Assembly: GCA_044226535.1 (NCBI GenBank)
Contig: JBGAGT010000004.1
Location: 62,001-126,000 of the forward strand
Length of the DNA: 64,000 nt
DNA from: VBCG01 sp044226535
GTDB lineage: Bacteria > Pseudomonadota > Gammaproteobacteria > Burkholderiales > Casimicrobiaceae
Direction of reading: 5' to 3'
Below, piece by piece: positions 42,536 through 54,454 of this stretch; the stretch's first letter is position 1, and each line of letters starts with the position of its first letter. The notes below the pieces were generated by a model. That model saw nothing but the letters and a program-made list of their open reading frames with translations. It ran no database searches and had not been told where the DNA came from. The position numbers and the translations under genes are program-made.

Positions 42536-44257
42536 ATGACCGCCGGCGCGGGTACGATCGGTGGAGGCCTCCGCGAGCGCATCGAGGAACGCGCGCTGCT
42601 CGCGCTGCTGCTGCTGGCCGTCGCCGCGCTGTCGGTCGTCCCGCTGGCGCGCCTCGTCGTCGAGGCCTTCACACCGGGGGGCCAGCCCTCGCTCGCCGCG
42701 TTCGCGCGCGAGCTCGGTGACGCGACGACCTGGGCCGCCACGCGCAACAGCCTGATCGTCGCGCTGGGCGGCACGCTGCTGGCCGCCCTGCTCGGCAGCG
42801 CCGTGGCGCTGGTCGTGGCGCTGACCGACGTGCGCGCGCGCAACGCCTTCGTGTTCCTCTTCGTGATGCCGCTGATGATCGCGCCGCAGGTGGTCGCGCT
42901 CGCCTGGCTCACCATGTTCGGGCCGTCGAGCACGCTGCTGCACCTCGTCGGCCTCGCGCCCCCGCCCGGCTCGCGCAACCCCCTGTACTCGCCGGGCGGC
43001 GTCGTCCTGCTGCTCGGCGTGCAGTACGCGCCGCTGGTGTTCCTCGCGCTGCGCGCGGGGCTTCGTGCCATGCCGGGCGAGCTGATCGAAGCCGGGCTCG
43101 CGGGCGGCGGCGGTCCGTGGCGCGTGCTCTGGCGCATCGTGCTGCCGCTGATGACCCCGCCGCTGGTGGCGGGCGTGGCGCTGGCCTTCGTGTCCTGCCT
43201 CGGCAACTTCGGCATCCCCGCCTTCCTTGGTATCCCCGGCGGGTTCCTCGTGCTCCCCACGCTGATCTACCAGCGCCTCGCGGGCCTCGGCACCAGCGTG
43301 CTCGCCGACGTCTCGGTGCTGTCGATCCTTGTCGGGGTGATCGCCATCGGCGGCCTGCGCCTGCAGGACGCGATGCTCAAGCGCCGCGACTTCCGCATCA
43401 CCGCGGTGTCCAACGTCGCGGCGACCTTCGAGCTCGGCCGCTGGCGCCTGCCGGTCGAGGTCCTGCTGTGGACGCTCGCTTTCCTGATGATCGTCATGCC
43501 GATCGTCTCGCTGGCACTCACTTCGCTGGTGCCCGCGGTGGGGGTGAAGCTCACCTCGCTCAATGCCACGCTCGACAACTACCGCTTCGTGCTCACCGAC
43601 CACGATGCCTCGCGGCGCGCCTTCCGCAATAGCCTGGGCCTCTCGGTCACCGCCTCCGCGACGATCGCGCTGTTCGCGATCCCCCTCGCCTATTTCCTGG
43701 TGTGGCGGCACTCGCGCGTCCTGCGCGCGATGGCGTTCTTCGCCGAGATGCCCTACGCGCTGCCCGGCGTGGTGGTTGCCATCGCCGCGATCCTGGTGTT
43801 CCTGAAGCCGCTGCCGCTGCTCGGCTTCACGCTCTACAACACGGTGTGGATCATCCTGTTCTGCTACCTCGCGCGCTTCCTGGTGCTGGGCCTGCGGCCG
43901 GTGATAAGCGGCTTCCACCAGCTCGACCGCACGCTCGAGGAGGCGGCGCAGATCACCGGCGCACGGCTGCTGCGCCGCTTGCGCACCGTGATCCTGCCGC
44001 TGGTCGCGCCCGCCGCAGCCGCGGGCGCGCTGCTGATCTTCCTCACCGCGTTCAACGAGCTCACGGTGTCGGCGCTGCTCTGGTCCTCGGGCTCCGAGAC
44101 CCTGGGCGTGGTGCTGTTTTCGTTCCAGCAGGCGGGGGACGCGACCTACGCCTCGGCGCTCGCCATGCTCACCATCGCGCTGTCGGTGGCGCTGATGCTT
44201 TCCACCCTGCTCTTCGCGGGCCGCGTGTCGCGCGGCGTGATCCCATGGCGCGACTGA
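42536..44257 (+). CDS. ABC transporter permease, fused two-module (FbpB/AfuB type)
   Basis: A 573-residue permease with about 12 helices in two BPD_transp_1 modules. The first has the EAA-type loop ELIEAGLAGGGGPWRVLWRIVLPLM, the second TLEEAAQITGARLLRRLRTVILPL. Fused permeases of this size are typical of FbpB/AfuB. It starts 10 bases after the binding-protein gene and overlaps the ATPase gene by 13 bases. Confidence 0.93.
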   Translation: MTAGAGTIGGGLRERIEERALLALLLLAVAALSVVPLARLVVEAFTPGGQPSLAAFARELGDATTWAATRNSLIVALGGTLLAALLGSAVALVVALTDVRARNAFVFLFVMPLMIAPQVVALAWLTMFGPSSTLLHLVGLAPPPGSRNPLYSPGGVVLLLGVQYAPLVFLALRAGLRAMPGELIEAGLAGGGGPWRVLWRIVLPLMTPPLVAGVALAFVSCLGNFGIPAFLGIPGGFLVLPTLIYQRLAGLGTSVLADVSVLSILVGVIAIGGLRLQDAMLKRRDFRITAVSNVAATFELGRWRLPVEVLLWTLAFLMIVMPIVSLALTSLVPAVGVKLTSLNATLDNYRFVLTDHDASRRAFRNSLGLSVTASATIALFAIPLAYFLVWRHSRVLRAMAFFAEMPYALPGVVVAIAAILVFLKPLPLLGFTLYNTVWIILFCYLARFLVLGLRPVISGFHQLDRTLEEAAQITGARLLRRLRTVILPLVAPAAAAGALLIFLTAFNELTVSALLWSSGSETLGVVLFSFQQAGDATYASALAMLTIALSVALMLSTLLFAGRVSRGVIPWRD

Positions 44258-45309
44258 CCATCGAGCACCTGGTGCGGACCTTCGGGAGCTTCCGCGCGCT
44301 CGACGACGTGTCGCTCGACATCGCCGACGGCGAGTTCGTGGCCATCCTCGGCGCCTCGGGCTGCGGCAAGACCACGCTGCTGCGCCAGGTGGCGGGCTTC
44401 GACCACGCCGACGGCGGGCGCATCAGCATCGGCGACACGGTGGTGTCCGGCCCCGGCCGGCACGCGCCGCCCGAGCAGCGCCGCATCGGCATCGTGTTCC
44501 AGTCCTACGCGCTGTGGCCACACATGTCGGTGGCCGAGAACGTGGGCTACGGCCTCGACAGCGCGGGCGTGCGCGAGCCCGAGCGCTCGCGGCGCATCAC
44601 CGACGCACTGTCGCTGGTGCGCCTCGAGGGCTTCGCCGACCGGCGGCCCGCGCTCTTGTCGGGCGGGCAGCGCCAGCGCGTGGCGCTGGCGCGTTGCCTC
44701 GTCACCGAGCCCTCGCTGGTGCTGCTCGACGAGCCGCTCGCCAACCTCGACGTGCACCTTCGTGCCGGCATGGAGGACCAGTTCGCGCAGTTCCATGCCC
44801 GGACCCGCACGACCATGGTCTACATCACCCACGACCAGGCCGAGGCGATGGCGCTGGCCGATCGCATCGCCGTCATGGACAAGGGGCGCGTGCTGCAGTT
44901 CGCCGAGCCCTCGACGCTGTACCGCGAGCCGGCGGACGCCACCGTGGCGCGGTTCATCGGCGAGGGCATCGTCGTGCCGGTCGAGGTACGCTCGCGCGAC
45001 GGCCAGGGCCATTGCGAGGTCGAGCTCTTCGGCGAGCGCGTGCGCATGCGCTGCGCGCCGGCGCAGCGCGAGGGCCCCGCCTCGGCGGTGCTGCGCGCGG
45101 GGGACCTCGTGCCCACCGACGCGTCGTCGTCGACGCTCGGCACGATCGTGGTCCGCTCGATCTACAAGGGTGGCCGCCATCGCATCGAGGCGCGCGTCGA
45201 CCGCGCCGCGGACGTCGTGCTGCACCTCGAGGTCGCCGAGCCCTGCGCGCTCGCGGCCGGCGACGCGCTGCGCGTCGTGGTGCTCGACGGCTGGGTGCTC
45301 CCGGCCTGA
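44245..45309 (+). CDS. ABC transporter ATP-binding protein (FbpC/AfuC type)
   Basis: A 354-residue ATPase. Walker A is GASGCGKTT, Q-loop VFQSYALWPHMSVAENV, signature LSGGQRQRVALARCL, Walker B LVLLDEPLANLD, H-loop ITHDQ. The C-terminal TOBE-like domain (VPVEVRSRDGQGHCEVELFGE...) is typical of the FbpC/PotA branch. ATG at 44245 lies inside the permease 3' end. It completes a three-gene importer directly downstream of the E2 gene. Confidence 0.94.
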   Translation: MARLTIEHLVRTFGSFRALDDVSLDIADGEFVAILGASGCGKTTLLRQVAGFDHADGGRISIGDTVVSGPGRHAPPEQRRIGIVFQSYALWPHMSVAENVGYGLDSAGVREPERSRRITDALSLVRLEGFADRRPALLSGGQRQRVALARCLVTEPSLVLLDEPLANLDVHLRAGMEDQFAQFHARTRTTMVYITHDQAEAMALADRIAVMDKGRVLQFAEPSTLYREPADATVARFIGEGIVVPVEVRSRDGQGHCEVELFGERVRMRCAPAQREGPASAVLRAGDLVPTDASSSTLGTIVVRSIYKGGRHRIEARVDRAADVVLHLEVAEPCALAAGDALRVVVLDGWVLPA

Positions 45310-45322
45310 CGTCCGCGCCACG

Positions 45323-46474
45323 ATGCGACTCAGGCTGCACGGTGGTTTCGGCGAGAAGGGTCGCACCTCGCTCGCCGTCGAGCGCGACGGCTACCGGCTG
45401 TTGCTCGACGCGGGCGTCAAGACCAGCGCCTTCGGCCGCCCCGACTACGAGCCCGCCATCACCCCCGAGGCGCTGGCCGCCACCGACGCAATCGTCGTCA
45501 CCCACGCCCACGAGGACCACGTCGGCGCGCTGGGCTGGTGCATGGCCAACGGGTTCCGCGGCACCGTGCACGCCACCGAGGAGACGCGGCGCGACCTCGT
45601 GCACGGGCTCGAGGGCTACGCCACCGACGAGGAGCGCGCGCTGGTCGAGCGCGCGCGGTTCGCGCCGCTGCCCGCATCGGGCCGCATCGAGCTCGGGCCC
45701 TTCTCGGTCGAGACCGGCCGCTCGGGGCACATCGTCGGCGGGGTGTGGTGCGCGATCGACGACGGCGCGCTGCGCTTCCTGTATTGCGGCGACGTCGTCC
45801 CCGCGAGCCCCGTGTTCGCGATGGACCCGCTGCCCGCCTGCGACGCCATCGCCGTGGACGCGTCCTACGGCGACGACGACGTCCCCCCTGCGGCGCGCGT
45901 GGAGGCGATCCGCGAGTGGGTGCGCGCGCACCCGCAAGGCGCGGTGCTGCCCACGCCGCTGCTCGGCCGTTCGCTCGAGCTCCTCGCGGTGCTGCCGGGC
46001 CCCGTCGCGCTGGCGCCTGGCATGCGCGACGCGCTCCACATGCAGCTCGCGCAGCGCGCGTGGCTCGCCGAAGGGGCGTACGGGCAGCTCGCCGCGCGCC
46101 TCGCGGACGCCATCGAGTGGGACGACCTCGCGACGCTGCCGCGCGCCGCCCTCGTCTGCCACGACGGCATGGGCATGGCGGGACCGTCGCGGGCGCTGCT
46201 CGAGGCCGCGCGCGTTGGAGGCTGGCCGGTGCTGTTCACCGGCCACATGCCCGAGGGCACGCTGGGCGCACGGCTCCTCGACGAAGGCCGCGCGCAATGG
46301 CTGCGCCTCCCCACGCATCCCACGCTGGCCGAGAACCGCGCGCTGGTCGAGGCCACGCATGCGCGGCGCGCGTTCGCGCATTCCTGCGATCGGGAGCTCC
46401 TCGCGCGCATGGGCGCGCGCATGCCGGCGCTCGACACGCGGCCCCTGACCGGCGACACGGTGGAGCTCGCGTGA
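45323..46474 (+). CDS. Metallo-beta-lactamase-fold hydrolase (RNase J/beta-CASP-like or phosphodiesterase-like)
   Basis: A 383-residue protein. The MBL metal motif is VVTHAHEDHVGALGWCMANG (HxHxDH), with later ligands in TGRSGHIVGG and FLYCGDVVPA. The N-terminus (LRLHGGFGEKGRTSLAVERDGYRLLLDAGV) resembles exonuclease-type MBLs such as RNase J, and the C-terminal half has beta-CASP-like features (VLPTPLLGRSLELL, CHDGMGMAGPSRALLEAAR, LFTGHMPEGTLG). It starts 13 bases after the ATPase gene, so the context suggests hydrolysis of an imported phosphoester rather than RNA. Substrate unknown. Confidence 0.78.
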   Translation: MRLRLHGGFGEKGRTSLAVERDGYRLLLDAGVKTSAFGRPDYEPAITPEALAATDAIVVTHAHEDHVGALGWCMANGFRGTVHATEETRRDLVHGLEGYATDEERALVERARFAPLPASGRIELGPFSVETGRSGHIVGGVWCAIDDGALRFLYCGDVVPASPVFAMDPLPACDAIAVDASYGDDDVPPAARVEAIREWVRAHPQGAVLPTPLLGRSLELLAVLPGPVALAPGMRDALHMQLAQRAWLAEGAYGQLAARLADAIEWDDLATLPRAALVCHDGMGMAGPSRALLEAARVGGWPVLFTGHMPEGTLGARLLDEGRAQWLRLPTHPTLAENRALVEATHARRAFAHSCDRELLARMGARMPALDTRPLTGDTVELA

Positions 46475-46567
46475 GCGCGCCCCCCGCGACCTGCGCGGCG
46501 TCCTGGACGTGAAGGACCGCCCAGGCCACGTACCGGCCCCGGCGCGCCCGGCGCCGCGGGCGGGCCC

Positions 46568-47344
46568 ATGAACGCCGGCACCGTCGTCGTCGCCAACGAC
46601 GACGGCGTGGGCGCGCCGGGCCTGGCACTGCTCGCCGAGGTGGCCGCGCAGGCGGGCCTCGGCCGCGTGGTCGGCGTCGGGCCGGAGAAGAAGTGGACGG
46701 CGGCCAGCCACCACGTCAGCTTCGACCGCGACCTCGTCCTCACCCGCCTCGCCGCGGATCGCTATGCCTGCTCGGGAACGCCCGTGGACGGCCTCATCGC
46801 CCTGTGCGCGCTGCTCGTGCGCGAGGGCGCGGCGCCGGGCCTCGTGCTCGCCGGCGTCAACGACAAGCGCAACGTCGGCGAGGACAGCGCCTACTCCGGC
46901 ACCATGGCCATCGCCCGCGAGGCGGCGATGCGCGGGCTGCCGGCGATCGCGCTGTCGCACGAGCGCAAGGACGCGTACGCGCCGGACGAGCGCGCCTGGC
47001 TCGCGCGGCTCCTGGCGACGCTCGTCGCCGCGCGCGCGGCCTGGATGGCCGAGGGTGGCTTCGTCGTCGTCAACCTGCCCTCGAAGCTGCCGGCACCCCT
47101 CGCCTTCCCGCGGCTCGCGCGCGACAAGATCGCGCAGGCCTGCGAGCTCGTGTCGCAGGACGGCGCGCGCAGCGTGCTGCGCCTCGTCCGGGGACGGCCC
47201 GGCACGCGCGCAGCGGGCGACGAGAACGACGCGCTGGCGCGAGGCGAGCTCGCCATCGTGCGGCACCGCTGGAACGGCGCCCTGCCGGTCGACACGGCGC
47301 TCGCCGCGGCCTGGCAGCAGGCGATGCGCGGCGCGGCGGCCTAG
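46568..47344 (+). CDS. SurE-like 5'/3'-nucleotidase / acid phosphatase
   Basis: A 258-residue SurE-family metallophosphatase. The metal site is VVVANDDGVGAPGL; S/N residues follow in AASHHVSF, SGTPVDG and LAGVNDKRNVGEDSAYSGTMAIAREA. SurE dephosphorylates nucleoside monophosphates and sometimes polyphosphate or other phosphoesters. Canonical surE sits next to pcm, rpoS and nlpD; here it is the last gene of the transporter operon, so it is probably a specialised copy. A 93-base gap separates it from the MBL gene. Confidence 0.87.
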   Translation: MNAGTVVVANDDGVGAPGLALLAEVAAQAGLGRVVGVGPEKKWTAASHHVSFDRDLVLTRLAADRYACSGTPVDGLIALCALLVREGAAPGLVLAGVNDKRNVGEDSAYSGTMAIAREAAMRGLPAIALSHERKDAYAPDERAWLARLLATLVAARAAWMAEGGFVVVNLPSKLPAPLAFPRLARDKIAQACELVSQDGARSVLRLVRGRPGTRAAGDENDALARGELAIVRHRWNGALPVDTALAAAWQQAMRGAAA

Positions 47345-47350
47345 CCCCCG

Positions 47351-48910
47351 CTACAACAGCCACTCGATCGGCAGCAGCTCCAGGAGCTCCACGGCGAAGC
47401 GCTGCCCCGCCGTGCTCTCCGGCTCGACGCGGCGGACGATCTCGTTGCCGCCGGCGTCGCGCTCGACCCATTCCGGGCAATGGCCGTCGGCACCGATGCG
47501 CGCCTCGTAGGCGAGCTTCGGTGCCTGCTCGCGGAACACGGTGTCGACGAGCCCGGCGATGCCCGGGTTGTCGACGACCACGCCCATCTCGGTGTTGAGC
47601 TTCGCCGAGCGCGCGTCGAAGTTGAACGAGCCCACGAACAGCCGCTCGCCGTCGACCGCCATCAGCTTGGCGTGCAGGCTCGCATGCGAGCTCGAGCCGA
47701 GGTGGGCATGCGCCGGCGCTTCCGCGGGCGTCGAGCTGCGCTTCAGCTCGAACAGGCGCACGCCTGCGCGCAACAGCGTGCAGCGGTGGCGCGCATAGCC
47801 CGCGTGCACGGCCACGACGTCGGTGGCCGACAGCGCATTGGTGAGCACGCGCACGCGGATGCCCTGCTGCGCCAGCGAGGCGAGCCACGCGGCGCCCGCG
47901 TCGCCGGGCACGAAGTACGGCGAGACGATGTCGAAGGACCGCGTCGCCTTGCCCAGCAGCCTGGGCAGCCCGGCCACCAGCAGGGCGTCGCGCGACAGCG
48001 AAGGGTCGAGCGTCTTGGCCGGGTCGTCGGCGATCAGCGTGACCGGCGACCACTGGAAGGCCACCGTCCCATCCTCGAGCTCGCGGGCGAGCGGCGTGCG
48101 CATCACCTCGTCGATGTAGTCCCGCGCGGGCTGGCCCGCGCGGTTCGCATCCAGCGCGGCGCCCAGGTCCTCGCGGCGCGCGTCCGGCCCGAGGATCGCC
48201 GCGGCGGGATACGCCGAGGCGCTGTTCCAGTAGCGATCGAACTCGGCGGCGACCTCGGCCACCACCGGCCCGGCGAGCAGCACGTCGAAGTCCGCGAACA
48301 GCGTGCCGTCGCCCGCGTCGAAGTAGGCGTCGGCGATGTTGCGCCCGCCCACCACGGCGAGCGCGCCGTCCGCGACGAAGGCCTTGTTGTGCATGCGGCG
48401 GTTGAGACGGCCGAAATCGGAGGCGAAGCCCAGGAGCCGCGCGTTGCGCTGCAGGAAAGGGTTGTAGAGCCGCACCTCGATGCCGGGTTGGGCGTCGAGC
48501 GCGGCGAGCATCGCGTCCTGCCCGGAGGTGTTGTTGTCGTCGATCAGCATGCGCACGCGCACCCCCCGCGCGGCCGCGTCCCACAGCGCCTGCGCGAGCA
48601 GGAGGCCGGTGGTGTCGTGGTCCCAGATGTAGTACTGGGCGTCGATCGAGCGCTCGGCCACGCGCGCCAGCGCGATGCGCGAGCCGAAGGCTTCGTGCGC
48701 GCTTGCCAGCGTGCGCACCGCACTCGTCCCCGGATGCTCCGCTTCGCCCGGCTCGACCGCCTTGCCGAGCCGAGTGCCCGTCGCGGGCAGCGCGCTGCTC
48801 GGGCTGCGGCCGTCCTGCGGAGGGAGGCTCGCGCAGCCCCCGAGGCAGGCTGCGGCGACGAGGACAAGCCCGTGGATGAACGCAGCTAGGCGGCTCGAGC
48901 GGTCTCGCAT
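47351..48910 (-). CDS. Phospholipase-D-family lipoprotein (cardiolipin-synthase-like)
   Basis: A 519-residue protein. ATG at 48910 opens a lipoprotein signal with lipobox LGGC (ACLGGCASLP), so it is membrane-anchored. Two HKD motifs are complete: MHNKAFVADGALAVVGGRN and LHAKLMAVDGERLFVGSFNFD. The pair makes one PLD active site; ClsC/YmdC-type cardiolipin synthases and related phospholipases share this form. Its start overlaps the 3' end of the topoisomerase gene by 25 bases on the same strand. Lipid headgroup exchange is likely; the exact reaction is not certain. Confidence 0.87.
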   Translation of the reverse strand: MRDRSSRLAAFIHGLVLVAAACLGGCASLPPQDGRSPSSALPATGTRLGKAVEPGEAEHPGTSAVRTLASAHEAFGSRIALARVAERSIDAQYYIWDHDTTGLLLAQALWDAAARGVRVRMLIDDNNTSGQDAMLAALDAQPGIEVRLYNPFLQRNARLLGFASDFGRLNRRMHNKAFVADGALAVVGGRNIADAYFDAGDGTLFADFDVLLAGPVVAEVAAEFDRYWNSASAYPAAAILGPDARREDLGAALDANRAGQPARDYIDEVMRTPLARELEDGTVAFQWSPVTLIADDPAKTLDPSLSRDALLVAGLPRLLGKATRSFDIVSPYFVPGDAGAAWLASLAQQGIRVRVLTNALSATDVVAVHAGYARHRCTLLRAGVRLFELKRSSTPAEAPAHAHLGSSSHASLHAKLMAVDGERLFVGSFNFDARSAKLNTEMGVVVDNPGIAGLVDTVFREQAPKLAYEARIGADGHCPEWVERDAGGNEIVRRVEPESTAGQRFAVELLELLPIEWLL

Positions 48911-50067
48911 GGCGGCGATGATACGGTGCGGGGCCGAAGCGACGCCATCGGCACCCTCGCCCGCGACCGCGCATCGCGCCCGAGCAGCGCGATCGCCACG
49001 CGCTCGGCCTTGCGGCCGCTGCCGCCACCGTCGCGCGCCCAGCGCCGCTGCAGCACGCCGTCGCGCCACCAGGCAAAGACGGCGGGATTGATATAGGACT
49101 TCCTGCACACCGTGGGCGTGTTGCGCAATGAATCCGCGACCGCCGCCACGACGTCCTTCTCGCAACGCTTGCGCGCGCGCTCGCTCGCCTCGAGCGACAC
49201 GTCGATCCCGGCCAGGCGCTCGATCGCCTCGAGGGTGGCCGACCAGGTGCGGAAATCCTTGGCGGTGAAGTCGCCGCCCATCGCCGCCGCCAGGTAGGCG
49301 TTGACGAGGTCGGAGTCGACGGGATGCCGCTCACCGCCGGCATCCAGGTATTGGAACAGGCGCTGGCCGGGCAGCTGGTGGCAGTGGCGCACGATCGCCA
49401 CCAGCCGGCGGTCGCCGACGCGTACCTCGTGGGGCTTGCCGGCCTTGCCCCGGAAGCGCAGGGTGACGCCGCCGTCGCGCACGAAGCGCAGGTGATGATT
49501 GCGCAGCGTGGTCAGCCCGAAGCTGCCGTTCTGCTCGGCATAGACGTCGTTGCCCACGCGCACGCGCGTCTCCATCAGGATGCCGACCACGGCGGCCAGC
49601 ACCTTGTCGCGCGTGAATCCCGGCTGCGCGAGGTCGCGCTGCAACCGCCGCTTGAGGCGGGGAAGCGCACGGCCGAAGTCGGCCATGCGGTCGAACTTGT
49701 CGCCGTCGCGCACCGCGCGCCATTGCGCGTGGTAGCGGTACTGCTTGCGGCCGCGCGCATCGCGCCCGGTCGCCTGCAGGTGGCCGCGCGGATTCGCCGA
49801 GATCCACACGTCCTCGTAGGCCGGCGGGATGGCGAGCGCGCGGATGCGCGCCAGCGCTGCCTCGTCGTGCAACTCGCGACCGTCCGCATCGCGGTAGCGG
49901 AACCCCTCGCCCGCGCGCTCGCGTCGAAAGCCCGGGCCGCCGTCGCGCACATGCACCAACCCTGCGTGGCGCGCGGCCCGGGCAGCCTCGAGCCGGGTGA
50001 CGGCCTCGGGGGCCGACCGACGGGTGTGGCGCGCCGGGGGAGCGGTATCGGCAGGAGCCCTGTCCAT
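48886..50067 (-). CDS. DNA topoisomerase IB (poxvirus-like)
   Basis: A 393-residue type IB topoisomerase, relaxing DNA through a 3'-phosphotyrosine. The nucleophile Tyr is in KSYINPAVF; other active-site parts are RVGNDVYAEQNGSFGLTTLRNHH (Arg), FRGKAGKPHEV (Lys) and TAKDFRTWSAT (Arg/His region). The N-terminal domain has GFRYRDADGRELHDEAALARIRALAIPPAYEDVWI, classic for bacterial TopIB. Start ATG at 50067; the frame is open further but upstream sequence is not conserved. Followed by the PLD gene with a 25-base overlap. Confidence 0.93.
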   Translation of the reverse strand: MDRAPADTAPPARHTRRSAPEAVTRLEAARAARHAGLVHVRDGGPGFRRERAGEGFRYRDADGRELHDEAALARIRALAIPPAYEDVWISANPRGHLQATGRDARGRKQYRYHAQWRAVRDGDKFDRMADFGRALPRLKRRLQRDLAQPGFTRDKVLAAVVGILMETRVRVGNDVYAEQNGSFGLTTLRNHHLRFVRDGGVTLRFRGKAGKPHEVRVGDRRLVAIVRHCHQLPGQRLFQYLDAGGERHPVDSDLVNAYLAAAMGGDFTAKDFRTWSATLEAIERLAGIDVSLEASERARKRCEKDVVAAVADSLRNTPTVCRKSYINPAVFAWWRDGVLQRRWARDGGGSGRKAERVAIALLGRDARSRARVPMASLRPRTVSSPPCETARAA

Positions 50068-50205
50068 GGGCGCCGATTCTCGGCGTCCCTGCCCCGCCAC
50101 GAAGCGGGACGCCACCCCATTCCGCTGTGGGAGGGCGGCGGACGCACGAAGATCCGTGGCGGGGGGCCGGCCGGGCCAACGGCAGCCGGTGCCGCGCGTG
50201 GCACC

Positions 50206-50237
50206 CTTGAATCGCCGCCCCGGCGGCCGCACCATCG
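50206..50237 (+). promoter_or_regulatory. Sigma32-like heat-shock promoter for hsp20-lon
   Basis: CTTGAAT (50206-50212) and CACCATCG (50230-50237) resemble the sigma32 elements CTTGAAA and CCCCATnT with a 17-base spacer, slightly longer than ideal. It sits about 35 bases upstream of the Hsp20 start. The rest of the 203-base gap shows no other clear signal. Confidence 0.45.
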
Positions 50238-50270
50238 GAACGTGATCCCCCGACAGCCTTCCCGCGCGCC

Positions 50271-50692
50271 ATGAGCGGCCGCCACGACCCGTCGCGCTTC
50301 ATGTGGGCGCAGGCGCTCGACCTCCTCGACGAGGCGGAGCGCCTGCACCGGCAATTCTTCCACCTCGCGTCGACACGCGCGCGCGCCGCCTGGCAGCCGC
50401 CGCTGGACGTGTACGAGGACGAGCGCGAGATCGTGGTCGTGGTGGCCATGCCGGGCGTGCCCGCCGAGGCGGTCGAGGTCGTGCGCGAACCCGGCGCACT
50501 GCTGGTGCGCGGCTCGCGCCCGCTTCCGCTCGAAGGCTCGCGCTACGCCGTCCGCCAGCTCGAGATCCCCTACGGCGCGTTCGAGCGGCGCATCGCGCTT
50601 CCCGCCCTCACCCACGGCGGCCTCGACATGGCCGCCCCCGAGCTCACGCACGGCTGCCTGGTCGTGCGCCTGCGCAAGCTTTCCAGGAACCG

Positions 50693-50696
<4 letters not shown>
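50271..50696 (+). CDS. Hsp20 / alpha-crystallin small heat-shock protein
   Basis: A 141-residue small heat-shock protein. The alpha-crystallin domain spans about residues 41-135 (PPLDVYEDEREIVVVVAMPGV, VRGSRPLPLEG, YGAFERRIALPA). It has an N-terminal helical arm (QALDLLDEAERLHRQFFHLA) and only a short C-terminal tail. It holds unfolded proteins for other chaperones. The stop overlaps the lon start (ATGA), so it is translationally coupled to the protease. Confidence 0.9.
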
Positions 50697-53145
<2,449 letters not shown>

Positions 53146-53149
<4 letters not shown>

Positions 53150-54288
53150 GAGGCCCCGCCCGTCCGCGGCAGCGTGACGGTGAAGGCAGTGCCTTCCGCC
53201 CGCGTCGACGTGACGCGCAGCGTGCCGCCGTGGCGGATGACGATCTCGTGGGCGATGAAAAGGCCGAGACCCAGGCTGGTGGACAGCGGGTCGGCCGGAC
53301 GCGTGTCGCCGTCGGCAACCTGCACCAGAGGGTCGAAGATCACCTGCAAGGCCTCCGCAGGGATTGCCGGGCCCTGGTTGTGCACCTCGACCACGACGGC
53401 GTCCGCGTCGCCACGCGCCGAAAGCGCGATCGGCACGCCGGCATCACCGTACTGCACCGCGTTGTTCAGCAGGTTGGACAGGACCTGCCGCAGCCTGGCC
53501 GCATCGACCTGCGCATGCAGGTCGCCGCTGAGCTCCAGGTCGACGACACAGTCCGGGCACGCCGCCTGGACCTCGTCGTGGGCGTCCTCGCAGAGGAGCG
53601 CGATGTCGTGGGTGGCGGTGACGACGGGGATCCGCTTGCCGAGGCGCGTGCGGGTGAATTCGAGCAGGTCGCGTATCAGCAGGTTCATGGTCAGCGTGCT
53701 CTGGCTGATTCGCGCCAGCGCCGGCATGTCGTCCGGCGCGACCCTGCCCGATGCCGCGAGGTAGTGGGCCGACATCGAGATCGCGCTCAGCGGGCTGCGC
53801 AGGTCGTGGCCAAGGATCGCCAGGAAGGTGTCGCGCGAGCGCATCATCTCGCGCGCATAGCTCGCCACCGATTCGGCCAGCGCCTGGTCGACCGCGTCGG
53901 TGAAGCACATCACGTCGGCCAGGTCCGACTCCTGCGCGAGGACGACGTGCTCGCGCCAGAGCCGCAGCACGCTGGCGCGCAGCGCCCGGTATTCGGCGGC
54001 GTGCTGCGCCAGGTCGAAGCCCGCGCGCTGGCGCAGCGCGCCATGGGCGGCAGCGGCGGTCTCGGCGCCGGCCGCCACGGTCGAGCCATGCGACGGCAGG
54101 GCGCGCGGGCCCGAATCGAGGCGCCCGGCGTCGATGTCGCGCGCGATGGCCAGCAGGATTTCGCGCGCGTGGTTGCGCAGCGCCAGCGACGTCATCGTCT
54201 CGGCCGCGGGACTCAAGGTGACGGCAAACGCCTCCCATTCCGCGAGGATGGACTCGATGTTCTCGCGGATGAATCCCGCCAACGCCAT
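53146..54288 (-). CDS. Sensor histidine kinase with RsbRD-like N-terminal domain
   Basis: A 380-residue cytoplasmic kinase; no membrane helix. The N-terminal helical domain (FIRENIESILAEWEAFAVTL) resembles the RsbRD/globin-like sensor found in stress kinases. HisKA has FLAILGHDLRSPLSAI (phospho-His); the HATPase domain has N-box VLSNLLNNAVQYG and G-box LSTSLGLGLFIAHEIVIRHGG. Start ATG at 54288. No response regulator adjoins it. It converges with lon and diverges from a Crp-like gene, so it may act in stress signalling. Partner unknown. Confidence 0.9.
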
Positions 54289-54454
54289 GAACCTGGGCCT
54301 TTCGTTGCAACAGCGATCAGGGGCAGCGCAGTCCGCAGTGTCCGCCGGAGCTGCCGCGCGGTCGGTACAGTAGCGCACGTTGCGCCGCGCCGCGCGCGTC
54401 GCCGGCCTTGGTGCTCGACCGCACCAAGCGCGCTCGATGCAGTACACTCGACCG

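Noticed and set aside
41494..45309. Ferric-iron ABC importer (FbpABC)
   Set aside because: The binding protein has no adjacent Tyr pair, there is no Fur-like box upstream, and the neighbours are metabolic and phosphatase genes.
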